Translations under genes and position numbers: made by a program
DNA from: Enterococcus pseudoavium NBRC 100491
Lineage (GTDB): Bacteria > Bacillota > Bacilli > Lactobacillales > Enterococcaceae
Assembly (NCBI RefSeq): GCF_001544295.1
Contig: NZ_BCQF01000022.1
Span: 1-48,696 of the forward strand
Reading direction: 5' to 3'
Length of the DNA: 48,696 nucleotides
In this document: one piece after another, positions 1-7,051 of the stretch
How the letters are laid out: the number at the start of each line of letters is the position of its first letter
Position numbering within the stretch: the first letter of the stretch is position 1
The notes under the pieces: generated by a model
What the model was told of the DNA's origin: nothing
The model's input: only the letters and a program-made list of their open reading frames with translations
Databases searched by the model: none

Positions 1-2499
1 TGTCAGACTGAACAGTCCTCCGCAGACGACGATTGCCAACAGCACCATTTTATTCGTGAAAAAGCCGGCTTGGAACACCGTTTGCGTATTGGAGCGAGCA
101 GCCAAGGTTTGCAGTGTGCGGCTTAAAATCAAAGTTGTAAAGGCCATCGCCACACCTACTTCGGCCGACTGCTGGTTACCGATCCACTGAGCAATGATCA
201 CCGCTAATGCAATTAAGATGCCGCGATAAGTCACGGAGATCAATGTTTTGCCAGTAAAGATCCCGCTGTTAGGATCCCGCGGCTGACGTTGCATAATCGT
301 CGGTTCGGCTTTTTCCATGCCTAAGGCGATTGCCGGCAAGGAGTCGTTGACTAAGTTGATAAACAGTAACTGCAGCGCTGTAAATGGATTGGCCCAGCCG
401 ATCACTAAAGCAAAGATGATCGCGATAATCGCGCCTAAGTTTCCGGCAAACAGGTAAGCGACGGCTTTTTTGATATTATCAAAAACGTTTCGTCCGACTT
501 CAACGGCCTTGATGATCGAAGCAAAGTTATCATCAGTCAAGACCATCGCAGCCGCATCTTTGGCGACATCCGTTCCGGTCCCCATCGCGATTCCGATATC
601 GGCTTGTTTTAAAGCAGGGGCATCATTGACCCCATCACCGGTCATGGCGGAGATTTTTCCTTTCGACTGCCATGCTCGAACGATCCGGATTTTATTTTCT
701 GGTGAAACACGAGCATAAACAGTGATTTGTTCTAATTGTTCGGCCAGTTCTGCTTCACTCAGCTGATCCAATTCAGCACCAGTCAGTGCAAGATCGCCCT
801 GTTGGAAAATCCCGATTTCTTTAGCGATGGCGACAGCAGTCGTCTTGTGGTCGCCAGTGATCATGACTGTTTGGATACCGGCCGAGTCGGCATCAGCGAC
901 CGCTTGGAAAACTTCTTCCCGCGGCGGATCGATCATAGCCAGTAAACCAACTAGGACAAGATTTTCTTCATCCTCCAATGTCAGTTCAGCTGTTGTCATT
1001 TCTTTATAAGCAAAGGCTAAAACCCGCAGTGCCCGTTCAGAAAAGGCTTCGTTTTGTTTTTGAAAACGTGCTTTAATTTCTGGTGTGAAATCAACGACTT
1101 GTCCATCAAGCAACACTTTCGAACTGCGTTCAAAGACGATATCAGGACCGCCTTTCGTCACCATTAGTTTTTGCTGATCGATCGTGTGAAGCGTCGACAT
1201 CAATTTACGATCAGAGTCAAACGGCAGTTCCGCTTCACGGGGATAGTTTTTCCGTAAGGCCCGATAAGATTGATTTTGTTTTTCGCTAAAGTCGATCAAG
1301 GCAATCTCGGTGGGATCGCCTAATTTTGTGCCATCAGCACTGATGGTGGCGTCGTTAGCTAGAACGCTGATCTCAATCAAGCGTTGTTCGTCGACTTTCC
1401 ATTGCTGCGGATCATTTGAAAATTCTCCACTTTGACCATTGGCTAAGAAATGATCGACGACGGTCATTTTATTTTGCGTCAGCGTGCCGGTTTTGTCGGT
1501 ACAAATAATACTCGTTGAACCTAATGTTTCTACTGCTGGCAGTTTGCGAATAATTGCATGCTGTTTTGCCATTTTCTTTGTTCCTAATGAAAGAACGATC
1601 GTGACGATTGATTGCAGCGCTTCGGGAATTGCCGCTACGGCAACGGCGACAGCGAACATAAAGGCGTTAATGATGTCTTGCATCAAATCTGCCGAACCGT
1701 CTAAGAAAACCCGCAGTAATTGAACCCCTAAGATCACTAACGATAAAAGTAAGATCGCGATACTTAGTTTTTTACTGAAATGATCCAATCCGCGTTGCAG
1801 CGGTGTTTTTTGTTCCGTCGTCGATTCTAATAAACCAGCGACTTGACCGATCTCGGTCTCACTACCAGTCGCAGTTACTAAGAATTTCCCACGACCGTAA
1901 GTCACGATCGTTCCGCTAAAGACCATATTGATGCGATCACCGATTGGGGCATTGTTAGTCAATGTTGTGATTTCTTTTTCAGCGGGAGTCGATTCACCCG
2001 TCAGCATCCCTTCATCAACTTTCAACGAACCTGCTTCAAGCAAACGCCCATCGGCCGGTACATAATCGCCAGCTTCTAAAATGACGATATCACCTAGTAC
2101 GATTTCTTTAGCAGGAATACTTTGCTCTTGTCCGCCGCGAAGAACGCTGGCATCTGGCGCAGAAAGTTTTTTCAAAGCATCCAGCGAACCCTCAGCCTTT
2201 TTTGTTTGAATGACACTTACGACTGAGTTTAGTAGTAGAACAGCAAAGATTACGATCGATTCCACATGGGCTCCCATAATCATCTGAACGACAGCGACGA
2301 TCAGTAAGATGATCACCATCGCGTCTTTAAAGGTTTCTAAAAATAAAGTCAGCGAGGATTTCTTTTTCGCTTCTTTTAACTGATTGGGACCATTTTCCTG
2401 TAGTCGCTGTTGCGCTTCGGTTTGACTCAAACCTGCTGGTGCAGTGTTCAAGTCATTCATCAATTCCGTTGTTTCTTGTTGGTACGCGTGTTTTGTCAA
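1..2499 (-). CDS. P-type cation ATPase, probable Mn2+ exporter (3' end beyond window)
   Basis: An 833-codon open frame runs off the left edge, so the last few dozen residues are missing. It starts at a TTG preceded seven bases upstream by GGAGG (2507-2511); no ATG fits better. Visible P-type motifs are an N-terminal cytoplasmic domain, an actuator loop with LTGES, the phosphorylation motif DKTGTLT (Asp335) and the hinge MTGDGVNDAP (around 615-650). The fourth-helix motif reads IPEAL where classical Ca2+ pumps have IPEGLP. Family knowledge: lactococcal YoaB and pneumococcal MgtA are Mn2+-exporting P-type ATPases under yybP-ykoY riboswitches. A matching riboswitch lies upstream here, so I infer manganese (perhaps also calcium) export across the cell membrane. 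Automatic annotation would probably call it a calcium ATPase. Family membership is certain; substrate is inferred. Confidence 0.93.
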   Translation of the reverse strand, partial: MTKHAYQQETTELMNDLNTAPAGLSQTEAQQRLQENGPNQLKEAKKKSSLTLFLETFKDAMVIILLIVAVVQMIMGAHVESIVIFAVLLLNSVVSVIQTKKAEGSLDALKKLSAPDASVLRGGQEQSIPAKEIVLGDIVILEAGDYVPADGRLLEAGSLKVDEGMLTGESTPAEKEITTLTNNAPIGDRINMVFSGTIVTYGRGKFLVTATGSETEIGQVAGLLESTTEQKTPLQRGLDHFSKKLSIAILLLSLVILGVQLLRVFLDGSADLMQDIINAFMFAVAVAVAAIPEALQSIVTIVLSLGTKKMAKQHAIIRKLPAVETLGSTSIICTDKTGTLTQNKMTVVDHFLANGQSGEFSNDPQQWKVDEQRLIEISVLANDATISADGTKLGDPTEIALIDFSEKQNQSYRALRKNYPREAELPFDSDRKLMSTLHTIDQQKLMVTKGGPDIVFERSSKVLLDGQVVDFTPEIKARFQKQNEAFSERALRVLAFAYKEMTTAELTLEDEENLVLVGLLAMIDPPREEVFQAVADADSAGIQTVMITGDHKTTAVAIAKEIGIFQQGDLALTGAELDQLSEAELAEQLEQITVYARVSPENKIRIVRAWQSKGKISAMTGDGVNDAPALKQADIGIAMGTGTDVAKDAAAMVLTDDNFASIIKAVEVGRNVFDNIKKAVAYLFAGNLGAIIAIIFALVIGWANPFTALQLLFINLVNDSLPAIALGMEKAEPTIMQRQPRDPNSGIFTGKTLISVTYRGILIALAVIIAQWIGNQQSAEVGVAMAFTTLILSRTLQTLAARSNTQTVFQAGFFTNKMVLLAIVVCGGLFSLT

Positions 2500-2715
2500 T
2501 TTATTTCCTCCAATTTTTTTGTTCACTTGACTCGGTGTTTTTGGCAGTTGATACCGTTATGCGCGTATGACTTAACTAATCCATTTAATAGCGAGCTCAT
2601 CATTTATGAAATCATTTTTTCGTACGCATATCATTTTTCTAATCACGCTAATCTTCTCTAAAATTATGTTGATAAATTCTTAAAAGAATTTATCGGGACT
2701 TTCGAAGACATATCA

Positions 2716-2746
2716 TTCTACTAACCTGCTGAAGCAGGAAGTAGAA
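2716..2746. repeat. Leader hairpin copy 1 of a structured repeat pair
   Basis: The sequence folds as TTCTACT-AA-CCTGCT-GA-AGCAGG-A-AGTAGAA: a 7-bp outer stem, an AA/A internal bulge, an inner stem and a tiny loop. Flanks CATA upstream and ACT after the stem are shared with copy 2 at 2845-2876. Function unknown. Confidence 0.7.
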
Positions 2747-2844
2747 CTGACAAAGCATGAAGAAAAACTGACAGCTAGCTCTGGCTTAGGTAATCATTTT
2801 TCTAAAATCGTGAAAAATGATTTAGATTTTCACTGCGCATACGA

Positions 2845-2876
2845 TTCCACTAACGTACTGAGAGTACGAAGTGGAA
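2845..2876. repeat. Leader hairpin copy 2 of a structured repeat pair
   Basis: It folds as TTCCACT-AA-CGTACT-GAG-AGTACG-A-AGTGGAA, the same architecture as copy 1. Stem differences from copy 1 are paired (T-A to C-G in the outer stem; C-G to G-C and G-C to A-T in the inner stem), so both copies keep full pairing. Confidence 0.7.
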
Positions 2877-2881
2877 CTCGC

Positions 2882-2925
2882 AAAAAAGAGACCTAAGGCA
2901 AGTGTTTAAACTTGTCTTAGGTCTC
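2882..2925 (-). terminator. Riboswitch-linked intrinsic terminator
   Basis: On the minus strand a long stem, GAGACCTAAGACAAG paired with CTTGCCTTAGGTCTC around a TTTAAACA loop, is followed by six U. Its 5' arm contains the CCTAAG that is also the 3' strand of the riboswitch P1 helix. Ligand-stabilised P1 would therefore block the terminator and turn the ATPase on. Confidence 0.85.
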
Positions 2926-3011
2926 ACCATTTCATCCGATACCAGAAAACCATCGCTGGTTAACTTACTGTTGATATCACAACAACATTGTTGCCGGTTA
3001 CTCCCCTAAGG
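2915..3011 (-). promoter_or_regulatory. yybP-ykoY (Mn2+) riboswitch aptamer
   Basis: Read on the minus strand, the segment opens with CTTAGGGGAGTAACC, contains TATCAACAGTA and closes with TGAGACCTAAG. These match what I recall of the yybP-ykoY consensus: GGGGAGUA near the 5' side, a UCAACA-type L3 and a UGAGACC end. CTTAGG at the 5' end pairs with CCTAAG at the 3' end to form P1, and that 3' strand overlaps the terminator stem. The class binds Mn2+ and commonly precedes Mn exporters, including P-type ATPases. Identification is by eye, without a covariance model. Confidence 0.82.
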
Positions 3012-3016
3012 AGTTA

Positions 3017-3046
3017 TTAATATGTTTAAAGCCTAACGGAAATCAA
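3017..3046 (-). promoter_or_regulatory. Candidate promoter of the riboswitch-ATPase transcript
   Basis: On the minus strand TTGATT (3041-3046) lies 18 bases from TATTAA (3017-3022). This places the transcript start near 3010, right at the 5' edge of the aptamer. Confidence 0.5.
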
Positions 3047-3165
3047 TTTTGAATGCAAGAAAAATGCTGGATATACTGAATTAAGTCAGCCATTAAGCCA
3101 GAAAACCCTTGATCGTTGCGCTTTTTCAAAGTTATTTAATTTTTATTAAGCAACTATTTTAATAA

Positions 3166-4239
3166 TTATTTTCCGGCAACGATCGTTTTGATCGTGCTTT
3201 CGTCTAAGCCTTTTAAAACTTGGATCAGCATTTCCCGAGCAGCATCAAAATCAGCAATGCTGAACATCGTTTGGTGGGTATGGATGTAGCGTCCGCAAAC
3301 GCCGATCACGGTACTTGGAATCCCTTCGTTCGCAGTATGCGCGGCACCGGCATCAGTTCCGCCTTTAGAAACAAAATATTGGTAAGGGATGTTTTGGGTT
3401 TCGGCTGTATCTAGTAAATACTCCCGCAAACGTGGAAGCAAGATCATACCGGGATCTTGAATCCGTAAGAGTGTCCCTTCGCCTAAATGCCCGAAAGTAC
3501 CGTTAGTTGTAACTAAATCATCTGCGGCTGAACAATCGACTGCGAAGAATAAATCGGGCTGGAATTTTGTCACAGCCGGTTTGGCTCCCCGGAAGCCGAC
3601 TTCTTCTTGAACGTTGGCGCCAGCGATCAAGGTGTAATCCAATGTTTCTTTTTGCAATGCTTCTAAAGCTTCCAGCACCACCGTACAGCCGTAGCGGTTA
3701 TCCCAGGCTTTACTAATAATGTTTTTGCCATTTGCAGTCTTAATGGTTTCGGTCTGGGGAACGATCGTATCGCCTGGCAAAACACCGTAAGCTAATGCTT
3801 CATCTTTTGATTCGAAGCCGGCATCAAAGAGAATGTCTTCAACTTTAATTTGCCCTTGTCCGTTGGTTCCTCGTAATAAATGGGGCGGTACAGAAGAGGA
3901 GATACATGGATAATTGCCCTTGCTAGTTTTTAAGGTAAAACGTTGAGCGGAAACCACATAAGGATTCCAGCCACCTAAAGGTACGACCTTAAATAATCCG
4001 CGGGGAGTGATCTCTGTCAGCATGAAGCCGACTTCGTCCATATGCGCTGCCACCATTACCCTTGGTTTGCTTTCATCAGCTTGACGCAGACCAAAAATAC
4101 CGCCCAAACCGTCTTGTTGGACCTCATCGACTAAAGGCGTAATAGAGTCGCGCATGTAGCTGCGAATATCTTCTTCAAAGCCGCTGGTTCCTTGCAGTTC
4201 GGTTAATTCTTTGATTCGTTGAAATGTTTTTTCTTCCAT
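3166..4239 (-). CDS. pepA: M42 family glutamyl aminopeptidase
   Basis: Cytoplasmic dinuclear-metal aminopeptidase of family M42, 357 residues, normal length. Visible metal and catalytic motifs are AAHMDEVG (His66, Asp68), KAWDNRYG with the bridging aspartate, NVQEEVGFRGA with the catalytic glutamate pair, the DCSAADD segment, and GGTDAGAAH near the C terminus. Lactococcal PepA of this family releases N-terminal Glu or Asp from peptides. I chose the ATG at 4239 over the TTG one codon earlier because AGGAGG (4247-4252) sits seven bases upstream. It lies 19 bases after the methyltransferase gene and probably shares its transcript. The Glu/Asp specificity, and hence the symbol, rests on family resemblance. 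Confidence 0.9.
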   Translation of the reverse strand: MEEKTFQRIKELTELQGTSGFEEDIRSYMRDSITPLVDEVQQDGLGGIFGLRQADESKPRVMVAAHMDEVGFMLTEITPRGLFKVVPLGGWNPYVVSAQRFTLKTSKGNYPCISSSVPPHLLRGTNGQGQIKVEDILFDAGFESKDEALAYGVLPGDTIVPQTETIKTANGKNIISKAWDNRYGCTVVLEALEALQKETLDYTLIAGANVQEEVGFRGAKPAVTKFQPDLFFAVDCSAADDLVTTNGTFGHLGEGTLLRIQDPGMILLPRLREYLLDTAETQNIPYQYFVSKGGTDAGAAHTANEGIPSTVIGVCGRYIHTHQTMFSIADFDAAREMLIQVLKGLDESTIKTIVAGK

Positions 4240-4258
4240 CAAAGGTCCTCCTCAAAAG

Positions 4259-4999
4259 TTAAAATCCGTTCTCATTATAAGCCTTTGGTAGCTGAAAATA
4301 AATCAATTCAAAATCGAGAAATTGTTGATTGCTTTTTTGTCGTGTATCGTCGAAAGTCGATTCAATGATTTCGGCTAGTTTTGCTGGGGGAAAATCATCA
4401 GCAAAATATTCCTGGAAAAATTCACGACTGACTTTTTCACTTTTTGTATAGGAAAATTTCTTTGTGTGATACGGAATATCCAGCTCGGCTAAAAAGCCTT
4501 TATAGCGTTGGTTTAATAACAAATCAGGATTCTTTTCCTCGTAGGAAGAGAAGAGTTGATCTTCATCTTTTACGACTCGCAGAATTAAACACCAATCTTT
4601 ACTGGCTTGGCAGAAATCCAAGAATTCTTCTTTAGTTTGCAATGCTGGATTCATCGCAGAAAAAGTAATGTCATAGCTATGTTTGTTCTGACGCAAAAAC
4701 GTTTCTTGTTCTTGCTTGATTAGCTGAACATTTCCTCTAACTTTAGCTTCCGCCAACTTCAGCATTTCCTCTGAGATATCAACGAGATCATATTTTTCAA
4801 CGTATTGTTGAACGGCTGTTAAATAACGACCCGTCCCGCCAGCAAGATCCAAAAAGGTCTGGCAGGGTAATAGCCTTTCTTCCAGTAAAAAATCCCGCAG
4901 ATCTTCTGCAATCGGAAACGTGGATTCTTGTTGGATTGCTTCATACTCTTCGGAAAATTCATCCCAAAATGCTTCCAGTTCATTTAAATAATCAGACAT
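4259..4999 (-). CDS. Class I SAM-dependent methyltransferase
   Basis: A 246-residue cytoplasmic protein. Motif I appears as FLDLAGGTGRYL around residues 49-60, followed by an acidic strand end (YDLVDIS) that should bind the ribose, and a motif IV-like ITFSAMNPALQ. This is a Rossmann-type SAM methyltransferase of the small-molecule or unspecified group; no target-specific domain is visible. The ATG is preceded by AGAGGA. It is the upstream gene of a probable two-gene unit with the M42 aminopeptidase. The substrate cannot be deduced. Confidence 0.8.
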   Translation of the reverse strand: MSDYLNELEAFWDEFSEEYEAIQQESTFPIAEDLRDFLLEERLLPCQTFLDLAGGTGRYLTAVQQYVEKYDLVDISEEMLKLAEAKVRGNVQLIKQEQETFLRQNKHSYDITFSAMNPALQTKEEFLDFCQASKDWCLILRVVKDEDQLFSSYEEKNPDLLLNQRYKGFLAELDIPYHTKKFSYTKSEKVSREFFQEYFADDFPPAKLAEIIESTFDDTRQKSNQQFLDFELIYFQLPKAYNENGF

Positions 5000-5116
5000 A
5001 AGAATCCTCTTTCTAGGTATTAATTGTATCCAGTATACACTTCTAAAAGATGAATTTGAAATTTATGAAACACGGCAAAATGATTCAGAAAATTGAAGGA
5101 ATGTCAAAAAATAAGC

Positions 5117-5144
5117 TTTACATCACGAATAACATATGTAATAC
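5117..5144 (+). promoter_or_regulatory. Candidate promoter of the iron-regulated ABC operon
   Basis: TTTACA (5117-5122) and TAATAC (5139-5144) are spaced 16 bases. The Fur box begins ten bases after the -10, covering the expected start site. Confidence 0.5.
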
Positions 5145-5153
5145 TTCGAAGTA

Positions 5154-5172
5154 ATTGAGAATGATTCTCAAT
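5154..5172. promoter_or_regulatory. Fur box
   Basis: ATTGAGAATGATTCTCAAT is a perfect 9-1-9 palindrome whose core TGAGAATGATTCTCA matches the Fur 7-1-7 pattern closely. It sits between the candidate promoter and the ABC transporter pair, so iron-loaded Fur should repress both genes. Confidence 0.88.
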
Positions 5173-5320
5173 CTCGTTCGAAATGTTATAGGATGTCAGT
5201 TCAACTTTTCGCAGGACGCTAGAAAGAGGGATAATTTACCCGAAATTGAGTAAATCCTTTCTTCCCTGCATTAGTTGAATGATATACGGCATTCGAATCG
5301 AACTAATTAGGAGGAGAACG

Positions 5321-7039
5321 ATGGAAAAGACGAATGTGACTTACTTATTTCGCTTGGCGGGGAAATCGAGTTTGCTGTTATTGGTATCTGCCATTTTCAG
5401 CATTATTTCCGGCATTATGGATTTTGTCCCGTTGGTGATGCTGTATCGGGTGCTGATGTTTCTGTTCGGCGATCAGCCGAATATGGATTTGGCGATGCGT
5501 TATGGGATGTATGCGGGGCTGGCAATTATTATAAAGTTTTTGACGATGATGGTGAGCGGAGCGCTTTCGCATATTGGTGCGTTTAATACCTTGTATGAGA
5601 TTCGTAGCCGCTTAAGTGCACATATTGCTACGCTGCATTTAGGCTTCTTTACGAAGACGACTTCGGGCAAACTAAAGAAAACGATCATTGAAGATACGGA
5701 ACGGATCGAAACGATGCTGGCCCACCAAGTACCGGATTTGGCAAAGGCGATTACGGTACCCTTGCTAATGTTTGGCTATCTGTGCACCTTGAGTCTGCCG
5801 CTGGCCTTGTGCTTGTTATTGCCGATCGTGATCGGGGCGATCATCTTAATGATCGGTATGCGCTCCAGCAGTAAGTACATGAGCTGGTATCAAAAGTTAG
5901 TGGGTCAGTTAAATTCTTCTATCATGCAGTTTATTAACGGTATGAATGTCATGAAATCATTTAACGTTACAGCAAAAGGCTTCAAGCAATATTCATCAAC
6001 GGTAGAAGAATATCATACGATGTGGTCCGAATGTACGAAGAAGCAATCTTGGTCGTATGGAATGTTTTTAATCTTGATCGAATCTGGTTTATTGTTTAGT
6101 TTTCCAGCGGGCGGTTGGCTTTATCTAAAAGGCAGCGTGGATTTACCGACCTTTTTGTTTTTCTTGATTATGAGTATCGTCTTTCTATCTTCGCTAAAAA
6201 GTCTGAGTGGATTTGCCATGGCAATCTCACAGATTTTAACAGGAACAGAGAAGATCAAAGATATTATGGATTTGCCACAGCAGCATTTTGGCGAATACTC
6301 TAAACAGCTAGAGGATGTCAAAATCACCTTTGACCATGTTCATTTTTCTTATGAGGAAGATGAAGTATTGCACGATGTCTCGCTAGAAGTACCGGCTAAT
6401 AGCCTGACGGCTTTTGTTGGTGTGTCTGGTTCGGGGAAATCAACGATGGCGCAGCTGGTACCGCGCTTTTGGGATATTCAGCAGGGTCAGATATTGTTGA
6501 ATGATCAGCCCGTTGATAGCTTTAGTGAAGAATCTCTGATGCAGGCGATCAGCTTTGTTTTTCAGGATGCCTTTATGCTGAGTGATACGATTCGTACAAA
6601 TATTGCGGTAGGAAAAGATCAGGTCACTGACGCAGAAGTTCAGGCGGCTGCGAAGGCGGCACAAATCCATGAGTTCATCATGAGCTTGCCGGAGGGCTAC
6701 GATACCGTGATGGGTGAAGCGGGGATTAAGATGTCTGGCGGCGAAAAGCAGCGGATTTGTATTGCTCGTGCGATCTTGAAGGATGCCCCGGTAGTCATTT
6801 TTGATGAAGCGACGAGCTTCACCGACATTGAAAATGAACGGAAAATCCAATTGGCTTTAAATGAGCTGCTACAAAACAAGACCACGATCATGATCGCCCA
6901 TCGCTTGAATACGATCAAGCATGCAGATCAAATCTGTGTCTTTGATCAAGGGCGTGTGATTGAACGAGGAACGCATGACGAGCTGCTACGCCGCAACGGA
7001 AGCTATGCAAAGCTGTGGAATATCTATACAGAAAAATAA
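5321..7039 (+). CDS. ABC transporter half-molecule A (exporter fold), Fur-regulated
   Basis: A 572-residue half-transporter: six-helix type-IV (exporter-fold) membrane domain, about residues 10-300, then a nucleotide-binding domain. Walker A GVSGSGKST is at 367-375, the signature MSGGEKQR at 471-478 and the Walker B Asp/Glu at 495-496. The D-loop reads SFTD in place of the usual SALD or SSLD, suggesting an asymmetric pair. The start is the ATG after AGGAGGAG (about 5310-5317); an upstream in-frame ATG at 5279 has no ribosome site. It is followed 12 bases later by half-molecule B, so a heterodimer is expected. The Fur box points to iron, siderophore or heme traffic, as in the YbtPQ and IrtAB systems, which import siderophores with an exporter fold and no binding protein. 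Direction of transport is not established. Confidence 0.88.
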   Translation: MEKTNVTYLFRLAGKSSLLLLVSAIFSIISGIMDFVPLVMLYRVLMFLFGDQPNMDLAMRYGMYAGLAIIIKFLTMMVSGALSHIGAFNTLYEIRSRLSAHIATLHLGFFTKTTSGKLKKTIIEDTERIETMLAHQVPDLAKAITVPLLMFGYLCTLSLPLALCLLLPIVIGAIILMIGMRSSSKYMSWYQKLVGQLNSSIMQFINGMNVMKSFNVTAKGFKQYSSTVEEYHTMWSECTKKQSWSYGMFLILIESGLLFSFPAGGWLYLKGSVDLPTFLFFLIMSIVFLSSLKSLSGFAMAISQILTGTEKIKDIMDLPQQHFGEYSKQLEDVKITFDHVHFSYEEDEVLHDVSLEVPANSLTAFVGVSGSGKSTMAQLVPRFWDIQQGQILLNDQPVDSFSEESLMQAISFVFQDAFMLSDTIRTNIAVGKDQVTDAEVQAAAKAAQIHEFIMSLPEGYDTVMGEAGIKMSGGEKQRICIARAILKDAPVVIFDEATSFTDIENERKIQLALNELLQNKTTIMIAHRLNTIKHADQICVFDQGRVIERGTHDELLRRNGSYAKLWNIYTEK

Positions 7040-7051
7040 GGAGGGAAACGA

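Larger units (their letters stand above)
2500..2881 (-). other. Long hairpin-rich 5' leader of the P-type ATPase
   Basis: About 380 bases separate the riboswitch terminator from the TTG start and hold no convincing gene on either strand. Three strong hairpins lie inside: 2716-2746, 2792-2822 (perfect 11-bp stem, nine-base loop) and 2845-2876. The first and third share one architecture and are listed as repeats. If transcription passes the terminator, all of this is in the mRNA leader. Confidence 0.6.

Noticed and set aside
470-1723. Plus-strand open frames of 60-83 codons
   Set aside because: They lie antisense to the P-type ATPase, which has unbroken protein motifs on the minus strand.
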